Assembly: GCA_013698395.1 (NCBI GenBank)
Contig: JACCUZ010000266.1
Location: forward strand, 1-21,241
Source of the DNA: Sporichthyaceae bacterium
GTDB taxonomy: Bacteria > Actinomycetota > Actinomycetes > JACCUZ01
DNA: 21,241 nt
Reading direction: 5' to 3'
Under the pieces are notes generated by a model, which saw only the letters and a list, made by a program, of their open reading frames with translations, was not told where the DNA came from and did not search any database. The translations under genes were made by a program, and so were the position numbers. Shown here one piece after another: positions 19,886 to 21,241 of the stretch. Numbering within the stretch: position 1 is the stretch's first letter; each line of letters starts with the position of its first letter.

Positions 19886-21241
19886 GTGAAGGGCAGCGTC
19901 CTGACCATCCCATCGTTCGCCGAGCTCGGCGTCATTCCGGCCACGGTCGAGGCGCTCGAGGCCATGGGCATCACCCACCCGTTCCCGATCCAGGCACTCA
20001 CGCTGCCGGTCGCCCTGCACGGGCACGACATCATCGGACAGGCCAAGACCGGCACCGGCAAGACGCTCGGCTTCGGCATCCCGCTCCTGCAGCGCATCGT
20101 TGCCCAGGGCGAGACCGACGTGCTCGAGGGCCTGCCGCCGGTCCCACCAGGCAAGCCGCAGGCTCTAGTAGTGGTCCCGACTCGTGAACTGTGCGTGCAG
20201 GTGACCGGTGACCTCGAGAAGGCCGCGACGCGACGCCCCGTGCGCATCCTGTCCGTCTACGGCGGGCGGGCCTACGAGCCGCAGGTCGAGGCGTTGCGCA
20301 CGGGCATCGAGGTGGTCGTCGGTACGCCGGGCCGGCTGATCGACCTGGCCCAGCAAGGGCTGCTCGACCTCGGTCACGTGCGCACCCTCGTCCTCGACGA
20401 GGCGGACGAGATGCTCGACCTCGGATTCCTGCCCGACGTGGAGAAGATCGTGCGGCTGATCCCCGCCGGCCGGCAGACCATGCTGTTCTCCGCCACCATG
20501 CCGGGCCCGATCATCACGCTGGCCCGCTCGTACATGCACCATCCGACGCACATCCGCGCCGTCGACCCCGACGACGACGGGCAGACCGTCAAGGCCGTCG
20601 AGCAGCACGCGTTCCGCGCGCACGCCATGGACAAGGTGGAGATGCTCGCCCGCATCCTGCAGTCCCAGGACCGCGGACTGACCCTGGTGTTCTGCCGGAC
20701 CAAGCGCACCGCCGCCAAGGTCGCCGACGACCTGACGGATCGCGGTTTCGCCTCCGGCGCGGTGCACGGCGACCTGGGCCAGGGCGCCCGTGAGCAGGCG
20801 CTGCGCGCGTTCCGCAGCGGCAAGGTCGACGTCCTCGTCGCCACCGACGTCGCCGCTCGAGGCATCGACGTGCAGGACATCACCCACGTCGTGAACTACC
20901 AGTGCCCCGAGGACGAGAAGACCTACCTGCACCGCATCGGGCGCACCGCACGCGCGGGGGCCTCCGGCAAGGCCGTCACCTTCGTCGACTGGGACGACAT
21001 GCCCCGGTGGGCCCTCATCGACAAGGCTCTCGACCTCGGTTTCGGCGAGCCGGAGGAGACCTACTCCACCTCCGACCACTTCTACGAGGAGCTCGACATC
21101 CCCCGCGAGGTCACCGGTGTCCTGCCGCGCGCCCAGCGGACCCGAGCCGGGCTGGCCGCGGAGCAGGTCGAGGACATCGGCGAGACCGGACGGGCAGGCA
21201 GCGCGCGGTCAGGGGCGGCCCGCGGCGGCCCGAGCCGCTCC
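19886..21241 (+). CDS. rhlE: DEAD-box ATP-dependent RNA helicase (3' end cut off)
   Basis: 452 codons are present and the frame is still open at the window end. All core motifs are seen in order: Q motif FPIQ, AKTGTGKT (I), VPTREL (Ia), TPGR (Ib), DEAD (II), SAT (III), LVFCRT (IV), ATDVAARGID (V) and HRIGRTARAG (VI). After motif VI a charged tail rich in Gly, Arg and Ser begins, typical of RhlE-type helicases that unwind RNA in ribosome or mRNA metabolism. Start GTG 19886 gives MKGSVLTIPSFAELGV; a GAAGG lies about 11 bp upstream. The gene is divergent from the ferritin-like gene with only 42 bp between, so both promoters share a very short region. The symbol follows the mycobacterial orthologue and is tentative. 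Confidence 0.93.
   Translation, partial: MKGSVLTIPSFAELGVIPATVEALEAMGITHPFPIQALTLPVALHGHDIIGQAKTGTGKTLGFGIPLLQRIVAQGETDVLEGLPPVPPGKPQALVVVPTRELCVQVTGDLEKAATRRPVRILSVYGGRAYEPQVEALRTGIEVVVGTPGRLIDLAQQGLLDLGHVRTLVLDEADEMLDLGFLPDVEKIVRLIPAGRQTMLFSATMPGPIITLARSYMHHPTHIRAVDPDDDGQTVKAVEQHAFRAHAMDKVEMLARILQSQDRGLTLVFCRTKRTAAKVADDLTDRGFASGAVHGDLGQGAREQALRAFRSGKVDVLVATDVAARGIDVQDITHVVNYQCPEDEKTYLHRIGRTARAGASGKAVTFVDWDDMPRWALIDKALDLGFGEPEETYSTSDHFYEELDIPREVTGVLPRAQRTRAGLAAEQVEDIGETGRAGSARSGAARGGPSRS

Overview
The window is uniformly GC-rich and gene-dense, with many GTG starts and 4-bp ATGA/GTGA stop-start overlaps. Together with the families seen (MoeZ, DUF3107, DUF2277, a GlnA-like amine ligase, an MIP18-family protein), this points to a high-GC actinobacterium. 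I cannot assign a genus. There are 24 protein-coding genes, two of them cut by the window edges. I see no rRNA, tRNA, CRISPR array or insertion sequence, and no gene-free stretch over 300 bp; the longest gaps are about 147, 137, 120 and 81 bp.

Left part (1-5316). On the minus strand are two M16 zinc-peptidase-like genes (one with an intact metal motif, one with a degenerate motif), preceded by an IclR regulator. Divergent from the regulator is a tight three-gene operon: MIP18/DUF59 protein, amidohydrolase-2 family protein and FmdA-type formamidase/acetamidase. It ends tail-to-tail against an alkyltransferase-like (ATL) DNA repair gene that follows moeZ.

Middle part (5343-15128). moeZ (sulfur-carrier activation) is followed by a split amine-catabolism gene set: a C26 gamma-glutamyl hydrolase (6651-7346), then SDR, aldehyde dehydrogenase and a glutamine-synthetase-like ligase (9148-12657, minus strand), a divergent ethanolamine-permease-type APC transporter, and a FadR-type GntR regulator. 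Together they fit import of a primary amine, probably ethanolamine, gamma-glutamylation, two oxidations, and hydrolytic release of glutamate. Lying between the hydrolase and the rest are an MntA-HepT toxin-antitoxin pair, a solitary SPPY DNA methyltransferase and a DUF2277 gene, with a 15-bp tandem repeat at the left edge.

Right part (15121-21241). An alpha/beta hydrolase is coupled to an unknown 276-residue protein. A DUF421 membrane protein is coupled to a membrane-anchored partner. Then come a small acidic protein, a TetR regulator, DUF3107, a ferritin-like protein and a DEAD-box RNA helicase that runs off the end. From memory, ATL, MoeZ, TetR, DUF3107, ferritin-like and helicase genes lie close together in mycobacteria. 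The block from about 6.6 to 15.1 kb (or to 17.9 kb) therefore looks like accessory material lodged inside a conserved actinobacterial neighbourhood.
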